A stretch of DNA of 64,000 bases from Sweltsa coloradensis. Taxonomy: Eukaryota; Arthropoda; Insecta; Plecoptera; Chloroperlidae. Of the stretch, positions 12,131 to 22,303 are shown piece by piece. The stretch covers positions 492,652-556,651 of the forward strand of contig JAMZAV010000356.1 in NCBI GenBank assembly GCA_024449915.1, read 5' to 3'. A program made the position numbers and the translations under genes. Each line of letters starts with the position of its first letter. Position 1 is the first letter of the stretch. A model generated the notes under the pieces. The model searched no databases. It was not told the origin of the DNA and saw only the letters and a list, made by a program, of their open reading frames with translations.

Positions 12131-12148
12131 ACCCCCCCCCCCCCCCCC
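12131..12148. repeat. Poly-C tract (about 18 C)
   Basis: One of many C or G runs of 9 or more in the window (also near 1891, 5110, 10500, 17695, 18010, 24143, 55970, 63130). Confidence 0.9.
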
Positions 12149-12274
12149 AAATAAAAAAGTTGTAGCCTAGTTTAAAGCCAATAATAAACCATATATAAAA
12201 GTCTAGCATTCGCGAAGTGGAAATTGTATGTTATGCGTAAACATTACATAGAAATCAACCAAGAAATTAACAAA

Positions 12275-12353
12275 TCAATCTCAGCCGGGTAACGAACCCG
12301 GTACTTTCCAGATTGTCGGTTGGGTGCTTTACCCCTAAGCTGCCAAGACGGTT
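12275..12353 (-). mobile_element. tRNA-like SINE head
   Basis: Minus strand: GCAGCTTAGGGGTAAAGC..TACCGGGTTCGTTACCCGG. The T-arm pairs perfectly but the acceptor stem does not; similar in layout to the family D head. Confidence 0.5.
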
Positions 12354-12782
12354 AACTTAATCATTTCTGTATTGTGGTTCAATAAAGATATCTGAATAGA
12401 TTGGAAAAGTATAGTGCAACGATTCTGCTGCCTTCTAACTGACCCTCCTACATAATATGTGTTCACATGGAAAACATAATTGAAACTTCCAATTCTGGGC
12501 CATCCCCTTAAGTCTAGACCCTCATCTTTAACATCGTAGAAGCAATACCAGAACTTCCACCTAATCCCGGAATCACAATACTAGCGCGTATGCTCCGCGA
12601 GATGACTCTTCAATATCAATTAGTGCCCCCTAAAGACAAAAAGTCTGCCTTCCACAATCAAGACCCCGTCTCTGACCCCAGGCTATCTGGGACACCCATA
12701 CCACGAGTTATCCCCCACAGGCTTCGCCAATCATGCAGCCTTTTATTACCATCAGAGGTATAGGCAAAGATTAGTCCCTGAC

Positions 12783-13048
12783 TAGAGGTACGTGAAAATA
12801 GCGTTTTGTGAATAGATGCTACAAAGCGCTATTTTTATGTTTCAAGTCCTATTTTATTTTATTTTCCATAATATCTATAATTTGTTTTTACACATCTTTA
12901 TTCCATTATATTAATTCAACCTTGATGACCAAATTTCAAATTAAAAATCTGAAAAAGTTCATACACAAGGTTTTGAAATTAGCCAAAAAATAGATGCTAC
13001 AAAACGCTATAAAATGACACTTGAAAATGCTATATACACGCACCTCTA
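12783..13048. mobile_element. Possible MITE with AGAGGT(A/G)CGTG ends
   Basis: Left AGAGGTACGTGAAAATAGCG, right inverse AGAGGTGCGTGTATATAGCA; AATAGATGCTACAAA is present twice inside in direct orientation. Confidence 0.4.
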
Positions 13049-13484
13049 TCATATCTCATGGTCAATGGGCCCAATGAGTTCGCAGAATATACACATGAAA
13101 CTTCTGTGTTGTCTATCACACATTGCACCCAGACAGAAAACAACCCTAACTTTTCCCTCTCTAATGTTGCCTAGGAGGGAATCCCTCTCACACAGCACCC
13201 CAGAGACGAAGACACCACTGAATCTTTTAGAGGGGCCAGGCTTCGAAACCAGACGTGTCCGTTACAATAAACACTTCGGAAGCCAAGTGTTTTAAACTCT
13301 GTGAGACGATCTAACGCAAGATTCATTTCCTCTTACGATGGTTCTTTCCTTTGTTTAGTCCCACGGGGGAGATTATCAGGCGCTGTGAACAACTTCAAGC
13401 TTTAGTCACAAGCGATGAAGTAAGAGAAAGATGAAACTAGAAGAATTTTGGTTTGGTTTATTTGGATTAAGGACGCGTCATGTT

Positions 13485-13660
13485 TTAATTTTTTCACAGA
13501 ACCTTAATTTTATGAATTATTATATTCGTGTGAATTTTGAGCGTAATCGAAAAATTATTTCTCATGAAAATTGCAATGTTTCGCTTTTTTCATGTTTAAA
13601 AAATTACGCGCTTCCAACAACGCGCCTGAAAAAGCGTTTGCGAAGGTTCCTAGTTCAGTT
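13485..13660. repeat. Dispersed repeat shared with 61240-61505
   Basis: TTTTTCACAGAACCTTAATT, ATCGAAAAATTATTTCTCAT and CCTGAAAAAGCGTTTGCG occur in both in the same order. Confidence 0.65.
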
Positions 13661-13880
13661 ATAATGATGCACACGTCAGGCCTACGTTTAGGTAAGATTT
13701 CAATTATCTTTTTCAGTGCCAATACAACTTAAAATATAAAAAACTAAATCATAAAATAATACAGGAAAAAACTGGGGAAAAATATTATTTTATATTTGTT
13801 GTTGTTTTGTTTTCTTTCCCACTAGTTTCGTTCTGTATTTATCAATAGTAATGTAGTAAATGTTTTTATATTTTTAGTTG

Positions 13881-13929
13881 TATTGGCCCTGAAGAAGATG
13901 AGTAAAATCTTATCGAAACGTCGGCTCAA
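13881..13929 (+). ncRNA. Hammerhead-like motif (possible Penelope/retrozyme relic)
   Basis: CTGAAGA (13889-13895), stem II GATGAG-TAAAAT-CTTATC, GAAAC and a GTC cleavage triplet (13920-13922) with partial stem I pairing (GGCC with GGCT). A one-base bulge (A896) between the core and stem II departs from the canonical fold. Stem III would be the palindrome ACGT, again implying a dimer. Similar CTGAAGAAG..CGAAACGTC words recur in animal repeats. Confidence 0.4.
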
Positions 13930-14177
13930 CGAAAATATGCGTGGCATTATAATCGAAAATCCGAGTAGGTCTACATTTAATATAAATACATTATAAGTTC
14001 GTATTTAGAGTCTACCCACTCAGGCCCGGTATTTCAATGTCCAGTTAAAGTGGCAAGTAAATTTAACTGACACATAACTTGTTTTCACTATGGCAACCAC
14101 CAATCAGAAGCCTTGTAAATATTTACTGAGAGGACTAACTGGCAGATAAATTTTAACTAGACATTGAAATTCTGGAC

Positions 14178-14422
14178 CTCAGTCACATAACTGATTTTCA
14201 GAAAGGTTCTATACTCAATGGTGGGGGATATTAATTTTAAAGCCAGCCCTGTAGGCGCCGACACCATCGACGAGCGAACAATGACCAAACCCGCTTGAAA
14301 CACCGATCAATCAAGCTGGACACGACTCCACCCGCGGACAGTGCCAGAATCATTAAGACTAATTCGAAACAACCTTAGAATTTATTATGTGCCTCGTTGC
14401 TAGGACGGCTCCAAAGTCATGG
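14178..14422 (-). mobile_element. SINE family B, head-truncated
   Basis: Contains CAGTCACATAACTGATTTTC, GCGCCGACACCATCGACGAG and TTATTATGTGCCTCGTTGC in the same order as 14529-14930, without the tRNA head. Confidence 0.75.
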
Positions 14423-14528
14423 TAAGCTCCTCCAAATCTCCACGTACGATGGCTAACGAGTTCGCTCGAGGTGAGTGAAGGTTTTCCGAGAGATTTAGTA
14501 AAAAAAAAAAAAAAAAAATTGTATTTAG

Positions 14529-14930
14529 TCTACCCACTCAGTCATATAACTGATTTTCAGTGAGGGACAGTAAATCAAAGCGACCAAGCCAACCCTGCAG
14601 GCCCCGACGCAATCGACGAGTGAGCGATAACCAACCAAAGATCGATATTTTTTTAATAGGAAATAGAGCAATCAGTGGTATGGACAGTGCGAACACCCGC
14701 GGATCAACGCCAGAAGAAACAAGGCTGTTCGGAATAACCTCAGAATTTATTATGTGCCTCGTTGCTAGGACGGCTCCAAAGTCACCGTTTACAAACTCCT
14801 AAGACAGGAACTGATGTACTAAGTCCAAATCAGAAGTTAAAAAATTTCTGATTATAGCGGGAATCGAACCCTGGACTTTCTGCATTAGAAGCAGATACGC
14901 TAACCTCAAGACCAACGAGCCACACTTTGG
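14529..14930 (-). mobile_element. SINE family B, near full length (about 400 bp)
   Basis: Minus-strand tRNA-like head (14930-14858) with GTTGGTCTTGAGGTTAGCG and CAGGGTTCGATTCCCGC, body including GTGACTTTGGAGCCGTCC and AACGAGGCACATAATAAA, and 3' end CTGAAAATCAGTTATATGAC. Highly similar to 25155-25562. An 80-codon open frame here has no coding support. Confidence 0.88.
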
Positions 14931-15049
14931 ACTTTGGTACCCGTTACCATTCACATTCATAATATTCACATTGTTGGTTAGAGCCATTAACCGAACAGAA
15001 TATCGATTGTTTGAGCCTTTTATGCAAAAAACTAATGTATTGATTTTAG

Positions 15050-15365
15050 TTTATTTTGTTTCTGGGTAACCGTTAGGTCATCATGCGCCACTCTAGTCAA
15101 GGGGATATGGAAAGAACGCTGGACAAAGCCAGCCACAGGCGAGGAGGAGAAAGGGGGAGTTTCTCACTTCGTTGTCGTCTTTGTCAACGTTCGTATCGTA
15201 GTCGTCGTCGGGGAGGTAGTCTTGGGGGATAAGGACTGCCAGAGCTCGCCTTTAGTTTCGGGGAGAAATATTCTCCCCTACTTTCTAGCTGATGCTTGCG
15301 AGATAAACTGACTAGTGTCTTCGTCTCGTACGATCGGCAGAGAAATAACCTGGGCCAAATACCCC
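15050..15365 (+). repeat. Interspersed repeat family C
   Basis: AACCGTTAGGTCATCATGCG to CTGGGCCAAATACCCCG, slightly diverged. Confidence 0.75.
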
Positions 15366-15556
15366 GTAAAAAAGTTTTTTAGAGTATTATTTTACTAGAT
15401 ACTAAAAAGTAAATACTAAACAAATTTAACACACTCAAATTAAATTGTGGTTGTAAAAAATATGCCATGTAGTAAACTGGTAGTAAAGGACACATTAAAA
15501 TTCAAGTAGATGCAGTTTAATGTTATTGACACCAATACGAGAGGATTGAAAGTGTG

Positions 15557-15810
15557 TAGTTCGTTGGTCTTGTGGTTAGAGGCTCTGCTTCCAACGCAGA
15601 AAGTACAGGATTCGATTCCCGCTACTTGCAGAAGTTTTTTTTAAATTCTGATGTGGACTTAAGGCCATCAGTTCTTGGCATAGGAATTTCTAAACGATGA
15701 CTTTGTAGCCCTCCTAACAACGAGGCACAAAATATATTCTGAGATTGTTCCGAATCAGACTTGTTGATTTTGGTGCTGTCCGCGGATGGAATCGTGTCCA
15801 TGCAGGTTGA
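15557..15810 (+). mobile_element. SINE family B, 3' truncated
   Basis: Plus-strand head TTCGTTGGTCTTGTGGTTAG..AGGATTCGATTCCCGC, then the body as far as GTCCGCGGATGGAATCGTG. Confidence 0.82.
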
Positions 15811-15829
15811 TTTATTTATTTATTAATGA

Positions 15830-16340
15830 AAGCATTTATTTATTATCTATAAAAAGTTAATTTCTGAATGCTTATGTATCATTAGCATGTGCCTGACAAT
15901 TGAGTGTCATTTCCTATTTTACATTGGAAATTTTAATTGGACAATCGTATGTAGATTTTAATTGGGCATTGATGTGAATGAATAGCCGTTGTTTTATTCA
16001 TTATTTTAATACTGTTACTGTAATTGATTTTCGGTGTTGCTATATTTAACAAATTGTATGATTGACAGTGGTTTAATTAATTTTGGAATGCATAATTAGA
16101 TTATAGTTTTTATCCAGGTGCGCATTCTAGGGGGAGTCAGTTATATATGACTGAGTGGATTGACTGAAATGCAAATATATTTATCGATGTATTAATTAAA
16201 TAATGACTAATTATAAACCTTTAATTAGATAATATTGTGTTTTTAGATATAAAACAGCAGATTTGATATTGGCGCGTTCCTATTCCTGCAGCTCATAAAT
16301 CATTACATGTGATTTCAACTTTGTGATACTTAGGGCTGGT
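15830..16340. other. AT-rich unique stretch with homeodomain/octamer-like sites
   Basis: Contains many TAATTA/ATTAA words, ATGCAAAT (about 16169) and TGCATAATTAG. No ORF and no repeat. Candidate regulatory DNA by composition only. Confidence 0.3.
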
Positions 16341-17112
16341 TTCACCAAATTTTAGAAATTTTTTTAAAACTGAAATATAGGTCTATAGGCCTATTTGAGA
16401 GTTTAGCGGGTGAATAGACCGGGACCCAAAATTTGTTTTTCCTTTTCACATTTGGGGGATTTTAAAAAGGTTTTCCCTTAAATGTAGAGGGGAAATGCCG
16501 AAATGGCTGATTTTAATTTCAAATTTGACCACAAGGATGATCTAATCCAAATTCGAGTTTATTTAAAAATAAATCTCCGATAAGCGAACAGAACATCTGG
16601 GACTTCCCGAAAATTTGTGAATGTTGTGCTATATACACACAATTTGATTTTGGTCCATTCAAAAAATTCCCTTTATATCATTACATTTTAGTGGGCAAGT
16701 TTCTACATTTTCCGTACAAAAACAAACCAGCTTTTTACCCGAAAACTGACAGCTTTAATAGTGTTGCTATTTTAAAATGGTAAGACATAGCCTACGTATC
16801 CCACTGTTCTACAGGGGTGTTGAATTTTGCTCAGATCAAAAATGAACTTTTTTAACAAACACCCCACAAGAAACAGTAAAAAGTGGGTATTTGGAGGTTT
16901 AGAGGATATACTTTGTTTGTTTGTAAATTGTTTAAATCTATAAGAATTTTAATAATAATGAGGAATAATTTGTAGCTCCTATTTTATTTGGAAGAGGTTC
17001 AACCTAGATTCTAGATGTCTACCATTATTTCGAATGTATTCTTGCAAAACAATAGACTCTATCTTTATACTTCTTCGCTTTCTCTAGCCCAAAATCAAAC
17101 CCTCATAAACCG
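16341..17112. other. No recognised feature
   Basis: No ORF, no recurring repeat seen; ordinary AT-rich sequence. Confidence 0.5.
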
Positions 17113-17368
17113 AGAATGTTGGCTCAAGCGTTAAACGCGCGACTCTGATTCGGGAGGTCCCGGGTTCGAATCCCTTCGAAGCGGGCAATCCTGACTGAAG
17201 GTTTTTTCCGAGGTTTACCTCAGTCTTTAATGCGAATGCAAGGGATTGAGTCCTCTTAAACAGCCCTCGGACATCTCTTCACAATTATTATTCACAACCC
17301 AAAATACCAAGTTAGACAGGGGTATGAATTTATGAATTGCACCCTGGGCAAACTTCCCACGAAAAATT
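17113..17368 (+). mobile_element. SINE family A, near full length
   Basis: Head GAATGTTGGCTCAAGCG..GGTCCCGGGTTCGAATCCC, body CCTGACTGAAGG, GGGATTGAGTCCTCTTAAAC, CCCTCGGACATCTCTTCACA and tail TGCACCCTGGGCAAAC..CCCACGAAAAATTG. Confidence 0.88.
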
Positions 17369-18061
17369 GTTATTAACGACGACGTGAGAAACTAGGGCGC
17401 TTCAACCGGTTAGGTCATATTGCGCCGCCTGTGATAAGATCAGTTAATGCAGGTGTGTTTGACGAATAGATTGTTTTCTAAGTGTATAAATAACGAAATA
17501 AAAAAATGATGATGATGAAAGTGATAGTAAAATAAAAGTTATGTATGTGAATAAAAATAAAGAAATTAAAGAAATGTGTATGATGTAAATTAAATTTTGT
17601 TAAATAGATTACTATGGATGAGAAATTTAGAAAGTTTGTTGCCGTTATCAAAAATTATGTTAAGAAGTTAATTTTTAACTGCTCAAAACCCCCCTCCCCC
17701 CCCCCAAAAAAAAAGAAGAAATCGACATTTAAAAAATTGTTCTCAAATGGGTAGGGTAAAACGTCTGCTTGTGCTGGTAACCCCCCCGTGCGTTAGTCAA
17801 GTATCAAGCTCACCTTACCACGCGTCGCTATACGTGGCACGATCAGCTGACACAGACGTCGCGTGCTGCTGGTTCGGAGGTCGGCGTCGCACTGAGCTAG
17901 CTAGGGAGGAGGAGGCGGGGTGAGCGCCAGGGGGGCGGGGGGGGGGCATTCCAGTATAGGCAGGCACGGGGCTGTCCGTTAATGATGTCACATCATTCTT
18001 GACCAAATTATACCTCCTCCCCCCCCCCCCCCCACCTATTGTCACAGTTTTTTGTTTTTTT

Positions 18062-18435
18062 GTTTATTTGGATTGAGGACGCGTCAACCGTTAGGTCATA
18101 ATGCACCACTCTAGCCTAGGGAATGGGGAGGAGGGGCCCATGCTGGTCAGAACCAGCCACGGGTAAGGGGAGGAAAGGGGGTTTCTCACGTCGCGGTCGT
18201 CATCGTCTTTGTCATCGTTCGTTGTGTCATTGTCATCGTCGTCGGGGAGGTCGTCAAGGGAAGGGGAGGTGTCCCCGACGACGATTGCCAGAGCTCGCCT
18301 CTAGTTTCGAGGAGTAATATACTCAGCTCTTACTAGCTGATGATTGCGAGGTGGACTTTTTCTCTTGAATCGCCTTTTACGATAAGCAGAGCCATGCGCT
18401 GGGCCTATTCTACCCCGGACCCAGACGGGGGCTGA
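18062..18435 (+). repeat. Interspersed repeat family C, best copy
   Basis: Complete from TTATTTGGATTGAGGACGCG through GGTCAGAACCAGCCACGGG, the CGTCGTCGG block and CCAGAGCTCGCCTCTAGTTT to CCCCGGACCCAGACGGGGG. The 64-aa open frame over the block is Arg/Ser low complexity. Confidence 0.85.
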
Positions 18436-19144
18436 ATCAAAAGTGTAACCCCCGCCCTTAAATGATGTCACAAAAATAAATTCCAGCACAGCTATGTCAA
18501 CTGATCCGATTATCACTTCAATAGCCTTACTTATCAAAATGTTTATATCAACAAGACGCAATGGGCCATAGAGGCCTTGATGACCTAGCAATGAACTGGG
18601 TTCCCGAACCCGTCTCTCGTTAAGTCTTTCGTGCTCATTGCTGCGAAACTCAGCTGAATGACAGCTAAGGCCCCCCTCTTCCAATTCTGCCAAAAAATGG
18701 CGTAAAAGCGTTGTCTCCTCTGGAATTATGTTTATTCAACTTTTAAGGGTAAATTTTCCCGGTAATGTATAATAAGCAAAAGTAACTGTTACTTATTGCA
18801 CTCAAGCTAAACTAAACTAACTTCCAACACCACCAAAACCATATTCTGGTGAATACTTTTAAACAAAACGTCACACTTAGATAAATTATGTCACTAATAA
18901 TTTTCATTGGTGCATCAATATTATAGTATCAAATCGTCATTTATTTAGATCAGTAAAAATAAGTTAAGTAATAATATGCAGTTTGTAATTGTATTGATGT
19001 CACAGGAAGCATCACCACACACCACATCGTCACAAGTAAATGACCCCCTCCACCCACAAAAAATGTGTGACATCATTAAATGCTAGCTGGGTTGTTATTA
19101 GTTACGAAGATAGAACATGTAGAAACTAGGCTGGGCAAATAAAT

Positions 19145-19798
19145 TGGCGCATTATGACCTAACGGTTGGCGCGCCCTTAAATCCAATTAAATTAAAAATA
19201 CTAGGTACCTAATAACAATGTGTGGTTTAAAATTTGATAATGTCGCCAAAAAAGAAAAACGATTTTTTCGTTAACTCACACTCGCATTGAATGACCCGGC
19301 ACCTCCACCAAAATTTGAAGATATTAATCAATTTTTGACCCCTCTACACTTACATTGACCAAAATTCATATCCTTTTTTGTAGTCTCACTTTTTTTTTAA
19401 ATTGAGTTTTCGATTTTTTTTTAATTACCAAAATGATCATCAGGGGGAGGGGGGGGGGGGCATCAATCAATCAATCATCAGTAGGGCACTGATGGGAATA
19501 TTTTCGATATATTTGGACGAAATATCAAAAGTTAAAAATAAATCAATTTTTAGAATACGTGACAGACTAAAACTAGAATATGAATTTTGAGTCAATTTAA
19601 ATGTGTAGAGGAGTCAACAATTGATTCATATCTTCAAATTTTGGTGGAGGTGCCGGGTTATTCAACCCAAGAGTGAGAAAGTAAAAATCGTTTTGCATTT
19701 TCGGCAACACTATCAAATTTTAAACCACACATTGTTATTAGTATTTTTATTTAATTGGATCTCAGGGCTCGTCAACCGTTAGGTCACATTGCGCCACT
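19145..19798. repeat. About 650-bp inverted repeat with family C ends
   Basis: Left arm 19145-19355 and right arm 19582-19798 are inverses over about 210 bp (GGCGCATTATGACCTAACGG, AATAACAATGTGTGG, GGCACCTCCACCAAAATTTG). Both outer ends are the 5' end of repeat family C. The spacer has a G run and (CATCAAT)n. Confidence 0.8.
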
Positions 19799-20318
19799 CT
19801 AGCCTAGGGTATGTGTTAGTTGTCCCACACTTTTGACAAAATGTTATTTTTTACAATAGGTCGGTCGATAAACTGTAGGGCCTACGTTAATAAGTCAATC
19901 AATAAAATTTATTTTATAAAACTGTTTTGCAGTGCGAAGAATTCGATCGAAAATAAAATAAAAACATGCACCATCACTTTTTACATTTTTAAAACGAAAT
20001 CGAGAGAAAAATAAACCCATTTACACATAGAACTGCTCAACCAAAACGATGTAGGGCCTTTACGAACACCTACCTACCTATCCGTGCTAAAGTGGATTGC
20101 TTCATTTCATCTGGCAATCTCCCCTCTCCACTAACTGGAAAGTGGAAGCGCTAGGACTTCCCATTCAACTACTTGGCCAATACAATCTTCACACGAGCAC
20201 TCATGAGATAGACCCGATCTTAAACGAGAGTTTCAGAAGGGCTTTAGCTGCGCAGTATCTGCTAGCCTAGGGCGCCCAGCGGAAAACAATTGCATGGATA
20301 CAATGAGCATTGTGCTAC

Positions 20319-20565
20319 CGACAGTGTTGGCTCGAGCGTCAAGCGCGCGACTCTGATTAGGGAGGTCCCGGGTTCAAATCCCGTCGAGACCAACAATCCT
20401 GACTTAAGATTTTTCTGCGGTTTTCCTCAGTCATTATTACGAATGCAAGAGATTGAGTATTCTTATACAGCCCTCAGACATCTCTTCACAGTTGTCCTCC
20501 TAACTCCATTAGTAGGCCTATACGCATTGCAACCTGGGCAGGTTTAAGGGTTTACCACGAAAAAA
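20319..20565 (+). mobile_element. SINE family A, near full length
   Basis: Head GACAGTGTTGGCTCGAGCG..GGTCCCGGGTTCAAATCCCG; body and tail as in the 17.1-kb copy, ending TTTACCACGAAAAAAA. Confidence 0.88.
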
Positions 20566-20570
20566 AATAT

Positions 20571-20654
20571 GTTATGATCACTGCCTCCTAGAAAATATGT
20601 TGGTCGTGGCTCAACGAGGAGCACGACCAACATCTAGGAGGCAGTGGTTATAAT
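20571..20654. repeat. Perfect-arm hairpin
   Basis: ATCACTGCCTCCTAGA..ATGTTGGTCGTG (20576-20609) pairs with CACGACCAACAT..CTAGGAGGCAGTGGTTAT (20622-20650) around a 12-nt loop. It follows the end of a SINE A copy. Confidence 0.65.
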
Positions 20655-20861
20655 GATTATAACAATCTAGCTACCTATACGTGATGATAACATACTGAAC
20701 TACGCTCTCAAAAGCTATTTTAAACACGTTCTTGACAACACTTGCTTTTAAAAAAATACCAGAGGGGTTGAGCTGGAGGGCCACGCCCCCCAGACCCCCC
20801 TCCTAGATCCCCCTGTCAGGGCACCTTCTGGCAAGCAAATGCACGGCTACGATAGGTTTAT

Positions 20862-21450
20862 TAATTAATTTAAGGGCGCGTTAACCGTTAGATCATGATG
20901 AACCAGTCTAGCCTAGGGGATGTGGCAAAGATATAGCCTACCCGTGTTTTTGTTAGGAAGGGGTCACCTTATCCCCCTGGGGGGGAGAACCAGCTTCAAC
21001 AGCCGGATAAGGGGAGGAAGGGGGGTTCTCACGTCGCGGTCGTCATTGTCTTCGTCATCGTTCGTGGTGTCATTGTCGTCATCGTCGTCGAGGGGTCGTC
21101 AAGGGAAGGGGGCAAGTTCCCCAACGACGATTATCAGAGCTCGCCTCTAGTTTCGGGGAGTAATATTTACTGCCTTTCTTACTAGCTGATTTTTGCGAGA
21201 TGGGCTTTTACTCTTAAATCGCCTTGTACGATTGGCAGAGCCATGCTCTAGGCCAATTCTACCCCGGGCTGTGTTAGGGGTTTCGCAAGTCGTGGTCGTC
21301 ATCGTCTTTATCATCGCTCTTGTTGTCATTTTCGTCGTCTTGGGAAGAAGGTAGGTTCCCCGATGACGACTGCCAGAGCTCACCTCCAGTTTCGGGGGGA
21401 GAATATGCCTACTAGCTGATGTTTGGCTTTGCCTATCTTTCTTCTACCCC
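20862..21450 (+). repeat. Interspersed repeat family C, one full and one partial copy in tandem
   Basis: The full copy ends at about 21275 (CTACCCCGGG); a second (CGT)n-containing 3' part follows to about 21450 with a second GAGCTCACCTCCAGTTTCGG. Confidence 0.75.
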
Positions 21451-21809
21451 GGGCAAAGAAGGGGGGCAGGGGGTTGAGGAGGAGAAAAAAGCTGACGTTT
21501 GAGAGATAGACTTTGTCTCTTTCTTGCCTTTTACGATTGGCAGAACCATGCTACATATGCCAAAAACCAACACAGTAGACTCTATAGGAGTGTATAGCCT
21601 ACACATCACTGGAGTGTACCTGTGGCGCTATTGTGGGGGGGGGCGGCCCCCTCAACCCCACTCCCATTCCCTGCCCATTCCCATTGCGTCGTTTAATTGT
21701 GGAGCACCTTTCACAGTTATATCTTACTCTAAGCAGCCTCCCCCCCCCCCTCTTAATATATTCCTGTAAACGCCACTGCACGTTTATTATTTTTTTAAGC
21801 TAGAATAAG

Positions 21810-22213
21810 TAAGGGATGCACTATCAATCAACAATCATCACAGATGTCATGTCACGTTTAACCTCACTAATTGATTTATTAGCTCACCTGTTGCGGCTTA
21901 ATTGTCACTTTCACAATAGTCAAGTATTGACTCTCGACAGTCAACAAACTCACATGCACTCGCGGAAATGTCAAATCGGTCACTTTCCTCGGCCTACACA
22001 TGCATTGCGATAAAACGCTTATCAACTCGTTTTGCATAATTAATTATAGCTTCCGGAAATCACATTTCGTATTTTGATTGTGACAGGAACACTGGCCGCA
22101 AATATTCTATTTTTCCGCGTACGAGAATCGATTCATCGAGACTCGTCATATCTTTCGACCTATCGACTTTTAACTGTTATTTCGACCTATCGATTATGCG
22201 GACTAGAATACAA
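21810..22213 (+). promoter_or_regulatory. Region upstream of LDLRAD3-like exon 1; candidate promoter/enhancer
   Basis: Repeat-free 400 bp directly before the first exon, with TTTGCATAATTAATTATAG, CACCTG, and repeated ATTTCGACCTATCGA words (about 22155-22195). No TATA box or CpG-rich core was identified; the assignment is positional. Confidence 0.3.
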
Positions 22214-22249
22214 ATGGCGTTCAAGAAAATTTGTCCTTCATTGTTGTGA
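22214..22249 (+). promoter_or_regulatory. 11-codon upstream ORF overlapping the LDLRAD3-like start (TGATG)
   Basis: The first ATG upstream of the predicted start opens an 11-codon reading frame (MAFKKICPSLL) whose TGA shares its A with the main ATG, making TGATG at 22247-22251. If transcription starts upstream, this layout favours termination-coupled reinitiation or leaky scanning. Its context is weaker (C at -3) than that of the main start. The transcription start is unknown. Confidence 0.45.
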
Positions 22250-22303
22250 TGGATCTGTTTACGTATTTGGTTATTACGTATTCTTTAATTGACAGTTCGA
22301 AAT
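22249..22303 (+). CDS. LDLRAD3-like exon 1: start codon and signal peptide
   Basis: The start ATG at 22249 is followed by 18 codons (MDLFTYLVITYSLIDSSK), a short hydrophobic segment typical of a signal peptide, then donor T|GTAAGTTG. One nucleotide of codon 19 is carried over and is completed in frame by the acceptor at 23366/23367. Context GTG-ATG-G has a purine at -3 and G at +4. No other in-frame ATG lies between the upstream stop (22204) and this one. An 11-codon upstream ORF overlaps the start by one base. Confidence 0.75.

Larger units (their letters stand above)
11411..12274. other. No gene; AT-rich
   Basis: Contains a T run, a G run near 11510, and a possible weak inverted pair (AAATTTTGAGAAT at about 11595 with TTCTCAAAATTTAA at about 11840). 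No coding signal. Confidence 0.45.

Noticed and set aside
18301..18693. 130-codon minus-strand open frame
   Set aside because: Half of it is antisense to repeat family C; the rest has no domain, splice or start context.
21524..21781. Overlapping Pro/Gly-rich frames on both strands, and a possible hAT end AACGCCACTG at 21772
   Set aside because: Low-complexity translation of G/C runs; the matching left TIR and target duplication could not be found.
22074..22292. 72-codon open frame over the first receptor exon
   Set aside because: Out of frame with the signal peptide that joins exon 2 in phase; its product is not secretory or conserved.
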